In this document: positions 5,003 through 5,679 of the stretch, in pieces
How the letters are laid out: every line of letters begins with the position of its first letter
Position numbering within the stretch: the stretch's first letter is position 1
Position numbers and translations under genes: made by a program
Notes under the pieces: model-generated
Databases searched by the model: none
Seen by the model: the letters and a program-made list of their open reading frames with translations, nothing else
What the model was told of the DNA's origin: nothing
Assembly: GCA_035761805.1 (NCBI GenBank)
Contig: DASTQL010000018.1
Coordinates: 1 to 5,679 of the forward strand
Length of the DNA: 5,679 bases
DNA from: DASTQL01 sp035761805
GTDB taxonomy: Bacteria > Actinomycetota > Actinomycetes > Jiangellales > Jiangellaceae
Direction of reading: 5' to 3'

Positions 5003-5679
5003 TCAGCGCCGGTGGCGGGCCGACCGGTTCACCGCGGAGACGACAGCGCGCAGCGACGCGGTGACGATGTTGGGGTCGATGCCGACGCCCCACACCACCT
5101 CACCGCCGATCGCGCACTCCACGTACGCGGCGGCACGCGCGTCGCCGCCGGAGGACATCGCATGCTCGGCGTAGTCCAGCACCCTGACGTCGAAGCCGGC
5201 CTCGGCGAGCGCGTTCACGAAGGCGTCGATGGGGCCGTTGCCTCGGCCGGTCAGGCGTCGCCGGTCGCCGTCGACGTAGACACCGACCTCGAGCGCGTCG
5301 CGCTCCCCCTCGGCACTGGAGGTGTGCACCGAGTTGAGCGCCAGCGGGACCTCCCGCTCGAGGTACTCGCCCGCGAAGACCTCCCACATCCGGTCCGGCT
5401 CGATCTCGCCACCACCGACGTCGGTGAGCCGCTGCACGACCCCGGAGAACTCGATCTGCAGCCGCCGCGGCAGGTCCAGGTGGTGCTCGCTCTTCATCAC
5501 GTACGCGACGCCGCCCTTGCCCGACTGGGAGTTGACCCGGATCACCGCCTCGTACGAGCGGCCGACGTCCTTGGGGTCGATGGGGAGGTAGGGGACCTCC
5601 CAGCCGAAGTCCTCGACCGCGGTGCCCGCCTCCTTGGCGTCGCGCTCGAGGTGCTCGAAGCCCTTCTTGATCGCGTCCT
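5003..5679 (-). CDS. leuA: 2-isopropylmalate synthase, C-terminal part (5' end beyond the right edge)
   Basis: LeuA condenses acetyl-CoA with 2-oxoisovalerate to give 2-isopropylmalate, the first committed step of leucine biosynthesis, in the cytoplasm. The window holds 224 codons of its C-terminal portion. The visible part opens with DAIKKGFEHLERDA and VPYLPIDPKDVGRSYEAVI, from the end of the catalytic/linker region. VNSQSGKGGVAYVM and the helical LPRRLQIEFSGVVQ follow. The rest is the LeuA regulatory domain that binds leucine for feedback inhibition: LNSVHTSS, LEVGVYVDG, GRGNGPIDAFVNAL, VRVLDYAEHAMSSGGDARAAAYVEC and GVGIDPNIVTASLRAVVSAVNR. The sequence matches the longer actinobacterial/LeuA2-like form. 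A GTG-initiated open frame from 5545 exists, but homology continues upstream through the same frame to the edge, so that is not the real start. No clear terminator follows the TGA; the 41-residue gene comes 26 bases later. Confidence 0.96.
   Translation of the reverse strand, partial: DAIKKGFEHLERDAKEAGTAVEDFGWEVPYLPIDPKDVGRSYEAVIRVNSQSGKGGVAYVMKSEHHLDLPRRLQIEFSGVVQRLTDVGGGEIEPDRMWEVFAGEYLEREVPLALNSVHTSSAEGERDALEVGVYVDGDRRRLTGRGNGPIDAFVNALAEAGFDVRVLDYAEHAMSSGGDARAAAYVECAIGGEVVWGVGIDPNIVTASLRAVVSAVNRSARHRR

Noticed and set aside
1..5679. CRISPR array, tRNA, rRNA, riboswitch or defence system
   Set aside because: No regularly spaced repeats, cloverleaf or known RNA motif was seen, and no nuclease, toxin or other defence-type protein is encoded.

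Overview
The window comes from a very GC-rich chromosome. Codon third positions are almost all G or C, and long spurious open frames run antisense to the real genes. The proteins have an actinobacterial look: a LeuA C-terminus with the actinobacterial-type sequence around PYLPIDPKDVG, a RecO with a CxxC...CxxC pair, and a decaprenyl/undecaprenyl diphosphate synthase directly after recO. A Geodermatophilaceae- or Frankia-like lineage is my best guess, but the sequence alone does not prove it.

Layout, left to right. (1) About 1-300, minus strand: the C-terminal half of a DDE (rve-type) transposase. It lacks its 5' half and has a frameshift, and it runs off the left edge. (2) 318-2056, minus strand: a two-gene operon encoding an eight-or-so-segment permease of the DUF318/YraQ type and its usual partner, a TIGR03943 (DUF1980) protein. 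The two genes overlap by the four bases GTGA. (3) 2057-2131: a short divergent promoter region with repeated short motifs. (4) 2132-3100, plus strand: an extended short-chain dehydrogenase/reductase (NAD-dependent epimerase/dehydratase family). (5) 3101-3214: a convergent gap holding a 7-bp hairpin. (6) 3215-4746, minus strand: recO then uppS, overlapping by ATGA. (7) 4747-4850: a 104-base leader upstream of recO that is crowded with inverted repeats. (8) 4851-4976, minus strand: an unrecognised 41-residue single-span membrane protein with a good ribosome binding site. (9) 5003 to the right edge, minus strand: the C-terminal third or so of leuA (2-isopropylmalate synthase).

Functionally this is mostly ordinary chromosomal housekeeping: leucine biosynthesis, recombinational repair and the polyprenyl carrier lipid for the cell wall. 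Next to these lies a probable metal- or small-solute-related membrane complex (DUF318 plus TIGR03943) that ends at a transposon scar. I see no CRISPR array, tRNA, rRNA, phage or defence system, and nothing here demonstrates a new multi-gene system. The items most worth a second look are the 41-residue protein between leuA and recO, the alternative hairpins in the recO leader, and the decayed transposase abutting the permease operon.
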